Positions 8,538 to 17,281 of a stretch of 64,000 bases of DNA are shown one piece after another. The DNA is taken from the NCBI RefSeq assembly GCF_002265625.1, contig NZ_NOVE01000007.1, positions 36,644 through 100,643 on the forward strand, written 5' to 3'. The translations under genes and the position numbers were made by a program. The DNA comes from Prevotella sp. 885. GTDB taxonomy: Bacteria > Bacteroidota > Bacteroidia > Bacteroidales > Bacteroidaceae. Numbering within the stretch: position 1 is the stretch's first letter; every line of letters starts with the position of its first letter. Below the pieces are notes generated by a model that worked only from the letters and a program-made list of their open reading frames with translations, had not been told where the DNA came from and did not search any database.

Positions 8538-8566
8538 GATGTTTCTTTTTTATTATCTTAGGATGA

Positions 8567-9727
8567 TTACTTATTGGTTTTCTTCAAGGTTATTTCCACA
8601 ACTTCCGGATTCATATAGAATCGGAAGGGGATGAATCCTCCGAGTCCGGTGGAGACAAACAGCTTGCGCTTGCCTTCGGCGTAGAGCCCGTCGTCTTCCT
8701 TCCCTACAAGTTCTGTCGGGCGAAGTCCGAACAGGCTTATCTGTCCTCCGTGCGTGTGTCCGCTGAGCGTCAGCTGCGCATTGGTCTGCGGCAGTATGTG
8801 GCGGCGCCAAGCAGAGGGGTCGTGCTGTAGCATCACTACGAACGACTTGGCGTGGATGCCGCGCATGGCCTTCTTGAGGTCTGCCTTGGCAGGGAACGGC
8901 GGGCGTCCGTCGTTCTCGCCTCCGGCTATGACGATGGAGTCAGAGCCGCGTCGGACAATGCGGTTGTCGTTAAGAAGCAGCTGCCATCCCACGGAAGTCT
9001 CAAAGTCACGCGTAAGCCGCTCGTTGCGCAGGGCTTCGTCGAGCGGCAGATTGACGTAACGGCTGTAGTCATGATTGCCGAGTACGGACATCACGCCGTC
9101 CTTTGCCTTCAGGCGTTTGAGGGTCTGCGCGAAGCGAGGCAGTTCGTCAGGACCCATATTCTGGATGTCGCCTGTGAAGACGATGAGGTCAGGACGCATG
9201 TCGTCAATGGCTGTGACGGCACGCAACATCAACTCGTCCTTCATCGAACCGAGATGCACGTCGGTGAACTGGGCTATGCGATAGCCGTCGAACGCCTTAG
9301 GAAGATCGTCGAACTCGATGGTTACCTGACGGACATTCAGACGGTCGGTGCCCACCATCGTGCCGTGGAAGAGGATGTAGAGTTCGCCAAGTACGAGGAC
9401 CAGTCCTACGTAATTGCCCCAATTGCGACGGAGCTTCAGCATGCGCCTTGCCAGTCGTCCCGCCAAGGAGCACAGTACGAAGGTGAGCTTCGGCAGCACC
9501 ACGAGGGCGGTGATGAAGAGGTAGGTGTTGAAGAGGGTGAGGTTGTGCGGGGCGAAGTCGCGCGTCAGCGACACGCTGATGGTGGAAACCGTTATCAGCA
9601 GCGTCGGCAGCCACCACGCAATGCGTGCCCATACGTTCCCCAACCTGCGCTTCACGTATCTGCGATATATATAAATGTCAGGCAGAAGCGTGACCAGCAG
9701 TATTATTATTGATATTCTTGCTATCAT
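8567..9727 (-). CDS. Membrane-anchored metallophosphoesterase (YkuE/YaeI-like)
   Basis: A 386-residue protein with about three or four hydrophobic N-terminal segments (to ~125) and a calcineurin-type phosphoesterase domain. The full metal-ligand set is present: D155 and H157 in FTDVHLG, GD at 186-187, GNHD at 217-220, and GHTHGG at 323-328. Relatives hydrolyse phosphodiesters, in some species lipid-type substrates such as UDP-diacylglucosamine; the substrate here is not known. It sits between the MetH activation gene and plsC on the minus strand. Confidence 0.82.
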   Translation of the reverse strand: MIARISIIILLVTLLPDIYIYRRYVKRRLGNVWARIAWWLPTLLITVSTISVSLTRDFAPHNLTLFNTYLFITALVVLPKLTFVLCSLAGRLARRMLKLRRNWGNYVGLVLVLGELYILFHGTMVGTDRLNVRQVTIEFDDLPKAFDGYRIAQFTDVHLGSMKDELMLRAVTAIDDMRPDLIVFTGDIQNMGPDELPRFAQTLKRLKAKDGVMSVLGNHDYSRYVNLPLDEALRNERLTRDFETSVGWQLLLNDNRIVRRGSDSIVIAGGENDGRPPFPAKADLKKAMRGIHAKSFVVMLQHDPSAWRRHILPQTNAQLTLSGHTHGGQISLFGLRPTELVGKEDDGLYAEGKRKLFVSTGLGGFIPFRFYMNPEVVEITLKKTNK

Positions 9728-9733
9728 CTATTA

Positions 9734-9761
9734 ATTCAAAATTCAAAACTCAAAATTCAAA
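9734..9761. repeat. Heptamer array, four 7-bp units
   Basis: Units ATTCAAA, ATTCAAA, ACTCAAA and ATTCAAA at 9734, 9741, 9748 and 9755, directly beside the terminator hairpin that overlaps the stop of the next gene. Same class as the arrays at 30573, 33106, 43254 and 53677. Confidence 0.8.
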
Positions 9762-9763
9762 AC

Positions 9764-9786
9764 TGCAATAGGCACCGCCTATTGCA
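9764..9786 (-). terminator. Hairpin overlapping the stop codon of the MetH activation gene
   Basis: TGCAATAGGC (9764-9773) pairs perfectly with GCCTATTGCA (9777-9786) around a 3-base loop; the gene's stop codon is in the right arm. On the minus strand it is followed by GTTTTGAATTTTG, giving a weak T-rich tail. Confidence 0.6.
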
Positions 9787-10591
9787 ATCTTGCCGCAAGG
9801 AAGCGTCTTGCCAGCTCCACAGGTATGCCACGTCTACGTGCATAGTCGCGAAGCTGGTCCTCGCCTATCTTGCCCAAGTCGAAGTAATGCGCCTTAGGAT
9901 GTGCGAACATCAGCCCGGAGACAGAGGCATGCGGCTTCATAGCCCCACTCTCCGTCAGCCTAATCCCTATCTGCTTCATGTCTATCAAGGAGTCGATGAG
10001 GAAGTTCATGCTCGTATCGGGCATGGAGGGATAGCCAACGGCGGGACGTATGCCTTGGAAATCCTCACGCAGCAACTCGCTTATGGAGAGATTTTCGTCG
10101 GGCGCGTATCCCCAATAGGTCTTTCTCACCTCCAGATGCATCACCTCAGCCGTGGCTTCCGCCAAGCGGTCCGCCAACGTCTGGACGAGCATCCGCTTGA
10201 AGTCGTCCTTCAGATAGTCGTGTTCCATCTCCGTGTCCACGGTGGTGGCAAAGGCTCCCACCTTGTCCTTCACGCCGGACGAGAGAGGTCTGACAAAGTC
10301 GGCGAGGGAGAGATATGGTCCGGATGCGTCAGCCACATACTGCTGTCTGAGCATCGGCATGCGCACGGTGCCCACGATGATGTCGTCGCCGTCGCTGTTG
10401 GCGTCGAACACACCGAATACGGCGTGCGTCATGTAGCGAGCGTCCAGCACGTCGAGCATTCGGTCTGCCTCCTTCCGCATCTTGTCCTTCTCGGCTTGCG
10501 GCTTGCCGGAAAGCCCCCAGGCATGATAGAAGTAGAGCCAGTTTATGTACGGACGCAATGAGTTTATGGCATAATCTTTTCGCTCAGTCAT
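9779..10591 (-). CDS. Stand-alone MetH reactivation-domain protein
   Basis: This 270-residue protein corresponds to the C-terminal AdoMet-binding activation domain of cobalamin-dependent methionine synthase. IRPAVGYPSMPD (from 181) and LTESGAMKPHASVSG match the AdoMet-contact blocks of E. coli MetH, and the ending DYARRRGI also fits. In several Bacteroidetes the activation domain is encoded apart from the catalytic part; the rest of MetH is not in the window. It would reductively remethylate cob(II)alamin in the inactive enzyme. It ends 4 bp from the stop side of pyrC on the same strand, so the two are probably co-transcribed. Confidence 0.85.
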   Translation of the reverse strand: MTERKDYAINSLRPYINWLYFYHAWGLSGKPQAEKDKMRKEADRMLDVLDARYMTHAVFGVFDANSDGDDIIVGTVRMPMLRQQYVADASGPYLSLADFVRPLSSGVKDKVGAFATTVDTEMEHDYLKDDFKRMLVQTLADRLAEATAEVMHLEVRKTYWGYAPDENLSISELLREDFQGIRPAVGYPSMPDTSMNFLIDSLIDMKQIGIRLTESGAMKPHASVSGLMFAHPKAHYFDLGKIGEDQLRDYARRRGIPVELARRFLAARLQ

Positions 10592-10594
10592 GCT

Positions 10595-11932
10595 TTAAGC
10601 CGTTTCGTCCGTCCTGAACATCAGCGCTTCGCCACGGCTTTCACCGTCGAACGTGCCGTTGTCGTATATCATGCGACCGTTGCAGATGGTGCTGACGACG
10701 CGCCAGCGGAAGGCATGGCCCTCCATCGGGCTCCATCCGCACTTGCTCTGTATGGTCTCGGGAGTGACGGTCCAAGGTTCGCCAGCCTTTACGATGGCGA
10801 TGTCCGCCTTATATCCCTTCTTGATGAATCCTCTCTTGCTGACGCTGAAGAGTCGGGCTGGATTGTGGCACATCAGCTCCACAAGGCGCTCGATGGTCAG
10901 CACGCCCTCGTCAACAAGCTCGAGCATTGCCACGAGCGAGAACTGAATCATCGGCATGCCTGACGCTGCCTTGGCGCATCCGCCTTCCTTGTCGGCAAGG
11001 AGGTGTGGCGCGTGGTCTGTGCCGATGGTCGTTATGCGTCCGTCGGAGAGCGCTTTGCGAAGTGCGTCTCGGTCGTTGACGGTCTTGATGGCAGGGTTAC
11101 ACTTTATGCGTGTGCCCAGACGCTCATAGTCTGACGACGAGAAGAAGAGGTGGGCTATGACAGCCTCAGCCGTGATGCGAGGGTTGTTGCCGAAGAGTTG
11201 CAGCTCGCGTGCCGTGGTAAGATGAGCCACGTGGAGCCGTGCTCCTGCTTCGGTGGCAAGCTCTACGGCTGTGCGGGTGGACTCATAGCAAGCCTCTTCC
11301 GACCTTATCTCGGGATGATGGATGACGTCAGGGTCGGCACCGTACTTAGCCTTCGCCTTCTCCATGTTGCGGTTTATGATGTCGGTGTCCTCGCAATGTG
11401 CCATGATGGGAAGTGTGGCTCTCTGGAAGAGCGCCTTCAGCACGTCGCGCTTGTCGACGAGCATGTTGCCCGTACTGGAGCCCATAAACAGCTTTATGCC
11501 CGGCACACGGTGCGGATCAATGTCGCAAACGGTGTCGATGTTGTCGTTAGTGGCACCGATGAAGAAGCCGTAATTGACGTGCGAACGTCTCGCCGCCTCC
11601 TCCATCTTGTTGTCCAGAGCCTCCAAGGTGGTGGTCTGCGGTTTGGTGTTGGGCATGTCGAAGTAAGATGTGACGCCGCCGTAAGCTGCTGCACGGCTCT
11701 CGGTCTCAATGTCAGCCTTCTGTGTCAGGCCAGGGTCGCGGAAATGCACATGGTCGTCAATCACTCCGGGTAAAACAATACACCCCGTGGCATCCACGAT
11801 CTTGTCGTAGTTGCCACGGGGCATTTCTGTTCCGTCGATGATGTCTGTGATGATGTCGTCGTCGACAACGACCGAAGCAAGGCGTGAGCAGCCTTCTTCC
11901 ACGACTTTTCCTCCGTATATTAATGTCTTCAT
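10595..11932 (-). CDS. pyrC: Dihydroorotase
   Basis: Closes carbamoyl-aspartate to dihydroorotate in pyrimidine synthesis. The 445-residue protein is of the long (class I) type: metal ligands H61 and H63 in DHVHFRDPG, the substrate Asn in FDMPNTKP, further His in MAHCED and LHVAHLTT, and GTDHAPH with the catalytic Asp. Its ATG lies in a T/A-rich stretch with a near-direct repeat (about 11945-11995) shared with the gap before the DUF4369 gene. Confidence 0.94.
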   Translation of the reverse strand: MKTLIYGGKVVEEGCSRLASVVVDDDIITDIIDGTEMPRGNYDKIVDATGCIVLPGVIDDHVHFRDPGLTQKADIETESRAAAYGGVTSYFDMPNTKPQTTTLEALDNKMEEAARRSHVNYGFFIGATNDNIDTVCDIDPHRVPGIKLFMGSSTGNMLVDKRDVLKALFQRATLPIMAHCEDTDIINRNMEKAKAKYGADPDVIHHPEIRSEEACYESTRTAVELATEAGARLHVAHLTTARELQLFGNNPRITAEAVIAHLFFSSSDYERLGTRIKCNPAIKTVNDRDALRKALSDGRITTIGTDHAPHLLADKEGGCAKAASGMPMIQFSLVAMLELVDEGVLTIERLVELMCHNPARLFSVSKRGFIKKGYKADIAIVKAGEPWTVTPETIQSKCGWSPMEGHAFRWRVVSTICNGRMIYDNGTFDGESRGEALMFRTDETA

Positions 11933-12013
11933 ATTAAGAGTATTGTCGTTATTATCGTTATTGCTTATTACTTGTTATTATCGTTATTGCTTGTTATTAT
12001 CTGCTCTTGCCCC

Positions 12014-12808
12014 TTACTGCGCTCCTGACGGCTGCGCCATTTGGTTAGGCGTTGGTCCCTCGGGCATTGGCTGTTGGGTCATTGAGGGATTTGGGGCTTG
12101 CTGTACGGGCGCTTTCATGCCGTTCATGATGGCCTGATTCTCCTGCGCCTTCTCGTAATAGTCCTTTACGTAGGGGTCGTTCTTGAACTTGTCTGTGGCC
12201 TTGCTCCATATATCCTCTATCCATGGTGTAAGCTCCGGATAAGGATTGCCGATGGTAACCATAAAGAAGACGCCAGGACCGAGCACGTTGTCGAAGTTGT
12301 CTGTCACGAAAGTGGTGACGAGCTTGTCCTCCTGTTCAGACAGCTTCATTGCCTCCTGACGCAGCTTGGCATTGACAATCTCCATGTCGCTACCGTTCAT
12401 AATGGCGCGGTCGTGAGTGTGGAGCAGCTCTGACTCCTGATTCTTAATCTGGTTATAGCGGTTGAAGAACTTGAAGAGTTCGTCGTTAAGCGGCGTTCCG
12501 CTTACCGTCTGCTGCGTGTTGTCCAGCCTTATAGTGATGTCGCCCTTCTCTATTACGACGGGAATGACGCTCTCGTCGTCCATAAAGATGTTCGCCATTC
12601 GTACGGTGTCGTATGTTCCGCAGAACTGGAATTGTCCGTGAACGACGTCGCACGAATCGATGTTCTTGAAGTCATTATTCTTCAGAACCTTAAGATACAG
12701 CATTCGTCCGTCAAGTGTAGACACATTTGACGTTCCCTGTATATTATACGAGTTGGCGCACGACGTAACAGCCATGACAATCAATAATGCGTAGAGTATT
12801 TTATTCAT
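12014..12808 (-). CDS. DUF4369-type lipoprotein
   Basis: A 264-residue protein with a lipoprotein signal ending at Cys17 (MAVTSC), so probably anchored to a membrane facing the periplasm. Residues ~20-120 look like the beta-rich DUF4369 domain often found at the front of Bacteroidetes thiol-disulfide proteins, with a phrase typical of that domain (VIPVVIEKGDITIRLD). The remainder is helical and no thioredoxin CxxC is present. The last ~35 residues are Pro/Gln/Met-rich and probably disordered. A TACCTTTG element lies upstream on the minus strand (12841-12848). Function unknown. Confidence 0.72.
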   Translation of the reverse strand: MNKILYALLIVMAVTSCANSYNIQGTSNVSTLDGRMLYLKVLKNNDFKNIDSCDVVHGQFQFCGTYDTVRMANIFMDDESVIPVVIEKGDITIRLDNTQQTVSGTPLNDELFKFFNRYNQIKNQESELLHTHDRAIMNGSDMEIVNAKLRQEAMKLSEQEDKLVTTFVTDNFDNVLGPGVFFMVTIGNPYPELTPWIEDIWSKATDKFKNDPYVKDYYEKAQENQAIMNGMKAPVQQAPNPSMTQQPMPEGPTPNQMAQPSGAQ

Positions 12809-12903
12809 ATATGCTAATGTATCGGTCTTTTTTTGTTACACAAAGGTACAACGTATTGCCGAATAAATTGCGGTTGTTTATGAGATTTAAATGATGATTA
12901 TTC

Positions 12904-13344
12904 TTAATTTAGATTTTTTTCAGAATCTGGCAGCCTGTCTTCTTCCTTTTTAAGGAGATGTGAGATGCGGTGCATGGTGTAGATTTCGAGGATGGCAGCC
13001 ACAAGAAGCAACAACACCCACTTGTTGTAGATGAGCTGCAGATAGGTGATGCAGTCGGTGAATGCGTCGCGCAGACACATGTAGGCGTTGTCCACCATGA
13101 GCAGTCCGGAGAGCACGAAGAAGAAATCAGCAAGAGTCATGATGCGCTTCAGGCGCTTTACGGTCGGATCAGTACCTTCGTATGTCTGCAAAGCCTGCAT
13201 GGTGGCGAACAATAATGCTCCCACAAGGTAGATCCAACACACCACTTGCTGCTCGTAAAGGAACGCGAAGCATCCTGCTCCGATAACCATCAGCACTCCA
13301 CCGATAAGGAAGAGCGCACTCTGTGTCTTATTCAGCTGTTTCAT
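12904..13344 (-). CDS. Four-helix integral membrane protein, unknown function
   Basis: About 146 residues with four hydrophobic segments (beginning LFLIGGVLMVIGAGCF, then WIYLVGALLFA, ADFFFVLSGLLMV and KWVLLLLVAAILEI). The frame extends further upstream but that part lies in another frame of the DivIC-like gene and has no family-like content; the ATGATG at 13342-13347 overlapping the end of that gene is preferred. The 17-bp overlap implies translational coupling with the division gene. I do not recognise a named family. Confidence 0.65.
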   Translation of the reverse strand: MKQLNKTQSALFLIGGVLMVIGAGCFAFLYEQQVVCWIYLVGALLFATMQALQTYEGTDPTVKRLKRIMTLADFFFVLSGLLMVDNAYMCLRDAFTDCITYLQLIYNKWVLLLLVAAILEIYTMHRISHLLKKEEDRLPDSEKNLN

Positions 13345-13681
13345 CATTGTCTGTATTTTCGTTATCTGGTTTGGGGTCGTCGCTGAGTACGTAGATATCC
13401 TCGTCGTCCGTGTGCATGAAATAGCGTTCACGCGCAATCTTCTCTACGGCGTCCGGACCTTGTCCGAGTGCCTTGAGCTGCTTCATGTTCGCCTCATTCT
13501 GTGCGTTGTATTTCTCAATTTCGCTTTCCAAGTCGCTGATTTGCATCTCCAGTTGGGTGCGGCGCATGAAGCTGTTCTCATCGACAAAGCCGACGAGCAA
13601 CACACAAATGATGATGGTTATAGCATACTTGTAGTGGCTAATGAGGTCAAGGATTGGTTTTAAACGACTCATCTGTTTCAT
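13328..13681 (-). CDS. Septum formation initiator, DivIC/FtsB-like
   Basis: A 117-residue bitopic protein: short cytoplasmic start, one membrane helix (AITIIICVLLVGFV), then a coiled coil (QLEMQISDLESEIEKYNAQ) and the family's conserved ending A-R-E-R-Y-F-M-H (IARERYFMH). FtsB/DivIC proteins join FtsL and FtsQ/DivIB in the divisome. The first in-frame ATG is at 13681 with another at 13672. Divergent to dnaX, 112 bp away. Confidence 0.85.
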   Translation of the reverse strand: MKQMSRLKPILDLISHYKYAITIIICVLLVGFVDENSFMRRTQLEMQISDLESEIEKYNAQNEANMKQLKALGQGPDAVEKIARERYFMHTDDEDIYVLSDDPKPDNENTDNDETAE

Positions 13682-13793
13682 TGTTTTGACTGCAAACTTA
13701 CTACAATTTTTCCGTTTTCTTACACGAAAGTATGAATTTTTAAGTACTTTTGTATATAGAAAACCATCTACAACAGTATTAGCATATCATTAT

Positions 13794-15653
13794 ATGGAAG
13801 ACTATATCGTATCGGCGCGCAAGTACCGTCCGATGACTTTCGACTCCGTTGTGGGACAGGCTTCGCTTACGACGACGCTCAAAAACGCCGTTAAGAGCGG
13901 CAAGCTGGCGCACGCCTACCTGTTCTGCGGACCGAGAGGAGTGGGAAAGACGACGTGTGCGCGAATTTTCGCTAAAGCCATCAACTGCTTCAATCCTACT
14001 GCGGACGGCGAAGCATGTGGCGAGTGCGAGAGCTGCCGCGCTTTCAACGAGCAGCGTTCGTATAACATTTTCGAGCTGGACGCAGCCAGCAACAACTCCG
14101 TGGAGCAGATAAAGTCGCTCATGGAGCAGACACGCATCCCGCCGCAGGTGGGCAAGTACAAGGTGTTTATCATCGACGAGGTGCACATGCTGTCCACGGC
14201 TGCATTCAACGCGTTCCTCAAGACTCTCGAGGAACCGCCAAAGCATGTCATCTTTATTCTCGCCACCACCGAGAAACACAAGATTCTGCCTACGATTCTC
14301 TCACGTTGCCAGATTTACGACTTCGAGCGCATGACGGTGGAGAACACCATCGCACACCTTAAGATGGTGGCGCAGAAGGAGGGCATCACTTACGAGGAGG
14401 AGGCGCTGGCGGTGATAGCGGAGAAGGCTGACGGCGGCATGCGTGACGCTCTCTCCATCTTTGACCAGACAGCCAGCTTCTGCCAGGGCAACATCACGTA
14501 CGCCAAGGTAATAGAAGACCTCAACGAGCTGGACGCAGACAACTACTTCCGCATCATCGACCTTGCCTTGGAGAACAAGGTGAGCGACATCATGCTGTTG
14601 CTCAACTCTGTAATAGAGAAGGGATTTGACGGCGGAAACCTCATCAACGGACTTGCATCACACGTACGTAACGTGCTCATGGCGAAGGATGAGCAGACCG
14701 TTAAGCTGCTGGAGGTGAGCGAAAGACAGAAGACACAGTATAAGGAACAGGCTAAGAAATGCCCGGCGAAGTTCCTCTATCAGGCACTGAAGATAATGAA
14801 TCAGTGCGACCTCGCCTACCGTCAGAGCAGCAACAAGCGTCTGCTTGTGGAGCTGACGCTCATTCAGGTGGCTCAGCTGACGCAACCGGAGGATGCGGAT
14901 GGCGCGGGGCGTAGCCCCAAACAGCTGAAAATCCTGTTCCGACTTCTTACTCAAAAGCCCCGGAATAAAGCGGTCCAGCAGGTGGCTGCTCCGGGTGAAA
15001 ACATTCAGGGAGCAGCGGCTAATGCTGCTTCCTCAAATGCTGCATACCCGCAAGGGACGGCTGACAACGCCAATGCTGCACCGCAAGAGGGCGCAGCCGC
15101 AACCAATTCGGGCAGCGCTCAGACAGCTCCGGTAACACCAGCAGGCGCTCAGACCCCGGCTTCTGCCGCTTCGCCGTCGCCAATGGGCAGACCGCTGAAG
15201 CTTTCCGGACTCGGTGTAACCTTCCAATCGCTGAAAAAGAAAGAGGAAAGGACTGCCCAAAAGGAAGTGGAGGTGACCAACAAGGACGAGAACGAGGAGT
15301 TCTCGCAGGACATGTTAGAGCTGCAATGGCTGTCGATGTGCAACCGTATGCCGAAGAAGATGATTGGTCTGGCGTCGCGAATGAAGAACGTCACGCTACG
15401 CATTATCGCCTTCCCGGAGATAGAAATCGTGGCGGACAACCAACTGCTCCTTGACGAAATCAACAATATAAAGGGACGTATCCGCGCTACGTTGGCGTTG
15501 GCGTTGCATAACGGCAACATCCAAATAACTCTCAGACTTGCGGCGCCGGAGGAGATAAAGAAGCGTCTGACGAAGAAAGAGGTGTTCGACGAACTCGCCA
15601 AGCAGAAGGAATTTGCCGCATTCGTCGAGGCGTTCGGCTTGCAAATGGTTTAG
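13794..15653 (+). CDS. dnaX: DNA polymerase III subunit gamma/tau
   Basis: Clamp-loader ATPase of the replicase. The preferred start is the ATG at 13794 (MEDYIVSARKYRP, the usual family start), giving 619 residues; the open frame extends 51 codons upstream but through the intergenic promoter zone (TACTTTTG at 13745-13752). Walker A is GPRGVGKT at 46-53, zinc-binding Cys are C65, C75, C78 and C81, and DEVH is at 128-131. Residues ~380-520 form an Ala/Gln/Pro-rich linker, followed by a C-terminal tau-type domain (ELQWLSMCNRMPKKM). No convincing programmed frameshift site was found. Confidence 0.95.
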   Translation: MEDYIVSARKYRPMTFDSVVGQASLTTTLKNAVKSGKLAHAYLFCGPRGVGKTTCARIFAKAINCFNPTADGEACGECESCRAFNEQRSYNIFELDAASNNSVEQIKSLMEQTRIPPQVGKYKVFIIDEVHMLSTAAFNAFLKTLEEPPKHVIFILATTEKHKILPTILSRCQIYDFERMTVENTIAHLKMVAQKEGITYEEEALAVIAEKADGGMRDALSIFDQTASFCQGNITYAKVIEDLNELDADNYFRIIDLALENKVSDIMLLLNSVIEKGFDGGNLINGLASHVRNVLMAKDEQTVKLLEVSERQKTQYKEQAKKCPAKFLYQALKIMNQCDLAYRQSSNKRLLVELTLIQVAQLTQPEDADGAGRSPKQLKILFRLLTQKPRNKAVQQVAAPGENIQGAAANAASSNAAYPQGTADNANAAPQEGAAATNSGSAQTAPVTPAGAQTPASAASPSPMGRPLKLSGLGVTFQSLKKKEERTAQKEVEVTNKDENEEFSQDMLELQWLSMCNRMPKKMIGLASRMKNVTLRIIAFPEIEIVADNQLLLDEINNIKGRIRATLALALHNGNIQITLRLAAPEEIKKRLTKKEVFDELAKQKEFAAFVEAFGLQMV

Positions 15654-15705
15654 GAAAAAGAGGATAATGGAGACGTAACGGTTAAGGAAAGAACGTATAA
15701 GAGAA

Positions 15706-16719
15706 ATGGAAAAGTCAGAAACAGCGATGGGCAGCAAGAGAAAACATTGGGCGGACGTTGTGCGTGGAATATGTATGACAGCCATCCTGTATGACCATAC
15801 GGACATCTATTATTCAGACACCAACGTCCTGCCCTACGAACTGTATGTCCCGAATGCGCTTACCACCTTCTTCATTCTGTCGGGGTATCTGATGTATAAG
15901 CGGTCAGGATTCTGCCTGAAGAATAAGATAAGGTCTATTATAAAGGGGCTTCTGCTGCCTTACCTGATATTCACCATAGCCATGGCGCTACCCAAATCGT
16001 TGGCGCACGGACTGAGCTTCAATATTGCTGACATGCTTATTAACGTGTTATCGGGAAAGGCTTCGTGGTTTGTGGCGGCACTGTTCATTGCCGAAATGCT
16101 GTTCAGTATCGCCATACGGCTGACGAAAGGCAGGACTTTGGCGCTACTGGCGGTGGGAACAACCGGCCTCATCGCTTCCATGTTTATGCCCTATGCAGGC
16201 AATCCTCCATTCCCTTGGCAGGCTGACAATGCCCTTCAAGCCATGTTCTATCTCAGCATCGGCTATGCCTATCATAAGCATGAAGAGACTATAGACGGCT
16301 GTATAACCAGCCCGCCGCTTGCCATAGGGCTGCTGTCGGTGCCGTTTGTCGGAATAAAGACATGGGAGATGTATTACGATGTGAGCATGACAGAATGGTA
16401 TATCAACATCGACTGCTATCCTATGTTCCTGATAGACACCGTCTGCGGAGCAGCATTGCTGATACTTATATGCAAGCGTCTGCCAAGAATGCGCCTGATG
16501 GAGTGGACCGGAATACGCTCGCTCGGCTTCTATTTCCTCTGCGGCGGCGTGCCTTTGACGGTCAGCATGGCACTTCAACGCTTAGGTTTTGCATACAACG
16601 GGTGTTATCTGACCGTTCTGCCGGTCTTCCTTATTGTATATATACTGACGGCAATACTCGTCTGGGCATTATACAAATACGTGCCATTCGTATTCGGAAA
16701 ATGGCGTATTAAAAGCTGA
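15706..16719 (+). CDS. Acyltransferase 3 family membrane protein
   Basis: A 337-residue protein with about ten hydrophobic segments. Its start (HWADVVRGICMTAILYDH) carries the family's Arg and a His-containing first helix; FFILSGYLMYKR follows. Members O-acetylate cell-surface sugars or other envelope molecules using cytoplasmic acetyl-CoA; the target cannot be read from the sequence. It begins 52 bp after dnaX and ends before a strong terminator. Start could also be the ATG at 15727. Confidence 0.82.
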   Translation: MEKSETAMGSKRKHWADVVRGICMTAILYDHTDIYYSDTNVLPYELYVPNALTTFFILSGYLMYKRSGFCLKNKIRSIIKGLLLPYLIFTIAMALPKSLAHGLSFNIADMLINVLSGKASWFVAALFIAEMLFSIAIRLTKGRTLALLAVGTTGLIASMFMPYAGNPPFPWQADNALQAMFYLSIGYAYHKHEETIDGCITSPPLAIGLLSVPFVGIKTWEMYYDVSMTEWYINIDCYPMFLIDTVCGAALLILICKRLPRMRLMEWTGIRSLGFYFLCGGVPLTVSMALQRLGFAYNGCYLTVLPVFLIVYILTAILVWALYKYVPFVFGKWRIKS

Positions 16720-16734
16720 ATAAAAGGGGATATA

Positions 16735-16787
16735 AAGCAAAAGAGCAGGAGTTTCGGACGTTTCCGAAGCTCCTGCTCTTTTGCTTT
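16735..16787. terminator. Strong bidirectional terminator between convergent genes
   Basis: AAGCAAAAGAGCAGGAG pairs with CTCCTGCTCTTTTGCTT, with an inner TTCGG/CCGAA stem and T-runs on both strands. It separates the acyltransferase gene (+) from ispF (-). Confidence 0.85.
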
Positions 16788-16793
16788 TATCCA

Positions 16794-17276
16794 TTAGTCT
16801 TCCTTCTCAATAAGCACCACAGCGTATGCAGAGATGCCCTCCATACGTCCAGTGAATCCAAGTTTCTCCGTTGTAGTGGCCTTGATGGATACGTTGTCTA
16901 TGTCTGTATGCATCACTTCTGCCAAGCATTGCTGCATCTGCGGAATGTGGGGATTGAGCTTTGGACGCTCTGCACATACCGTGGCGTCCACATTTCCGAG
17001 GCGATATCCCTTTGTGGCGATGAGGTCAATGGTCTTTGCCAGCAATATCTTGCTGTCCACGTTAAGCGTCTCGGCAGCTGTATCGGGGAAGTGATAGCCG
17101 ATGTCGCGCATGTTGGCAGCGCCAAGCAAGGCGTCGCAGATGGCATGTATGAGTACGTCAGCGTCGCTATGACCGAGCAATCCCAACTCATAATCGAGCT
17201 TTATGCCGCCAAGCCAAAGCTCGCGACCTTCCACCAGCTTGTGGACGTCATATCCGAATCCTGTTCTTATCTTCAT
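16794..17276 (-). CDS. ispF: 2-C-methyl-D-erythritol 2,4-cyclodiphosphate synthase
   Basis: MEP-pathway enzyme forming MEcPP for isoprenoid synthesis. The 160 residues are the full family length. Zinc ligands D10 and H12 in GYDVHKL and the conserved GHSDADV (H36) are present, as is the C-terminal TTTEKLGFTGRMEG. It starts 5 bp after porV; the order porU-porV-ispF is conserved in Bacteroidales such as Porphyromonas. Confidence 0.96.
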   Translation of the reverse strand: MKIRTGFGYDVHKLVEGRELWLGGIKLDYELGLLGHSDADVLIHAICDALLGAANMRDIGYHFPDTAAETLNVDSKILLAKTIDLIATKGYRLGNVDATVCAERPKLNPHIPQMQQCLAEVMHTDIDNVSIKATTTEKLGFTGRMEGISAYAVVLIEKED

Positions 17277-17281
17277 GATTT

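Noticed and set aside
15230..15250. Programmed -1 frameshift in dnaX to make a short gamma subunit
   Set aside because: An A-rich stretch is present but does not fit the A-AAA-AAG pattern with a good stem-loop; not supported.
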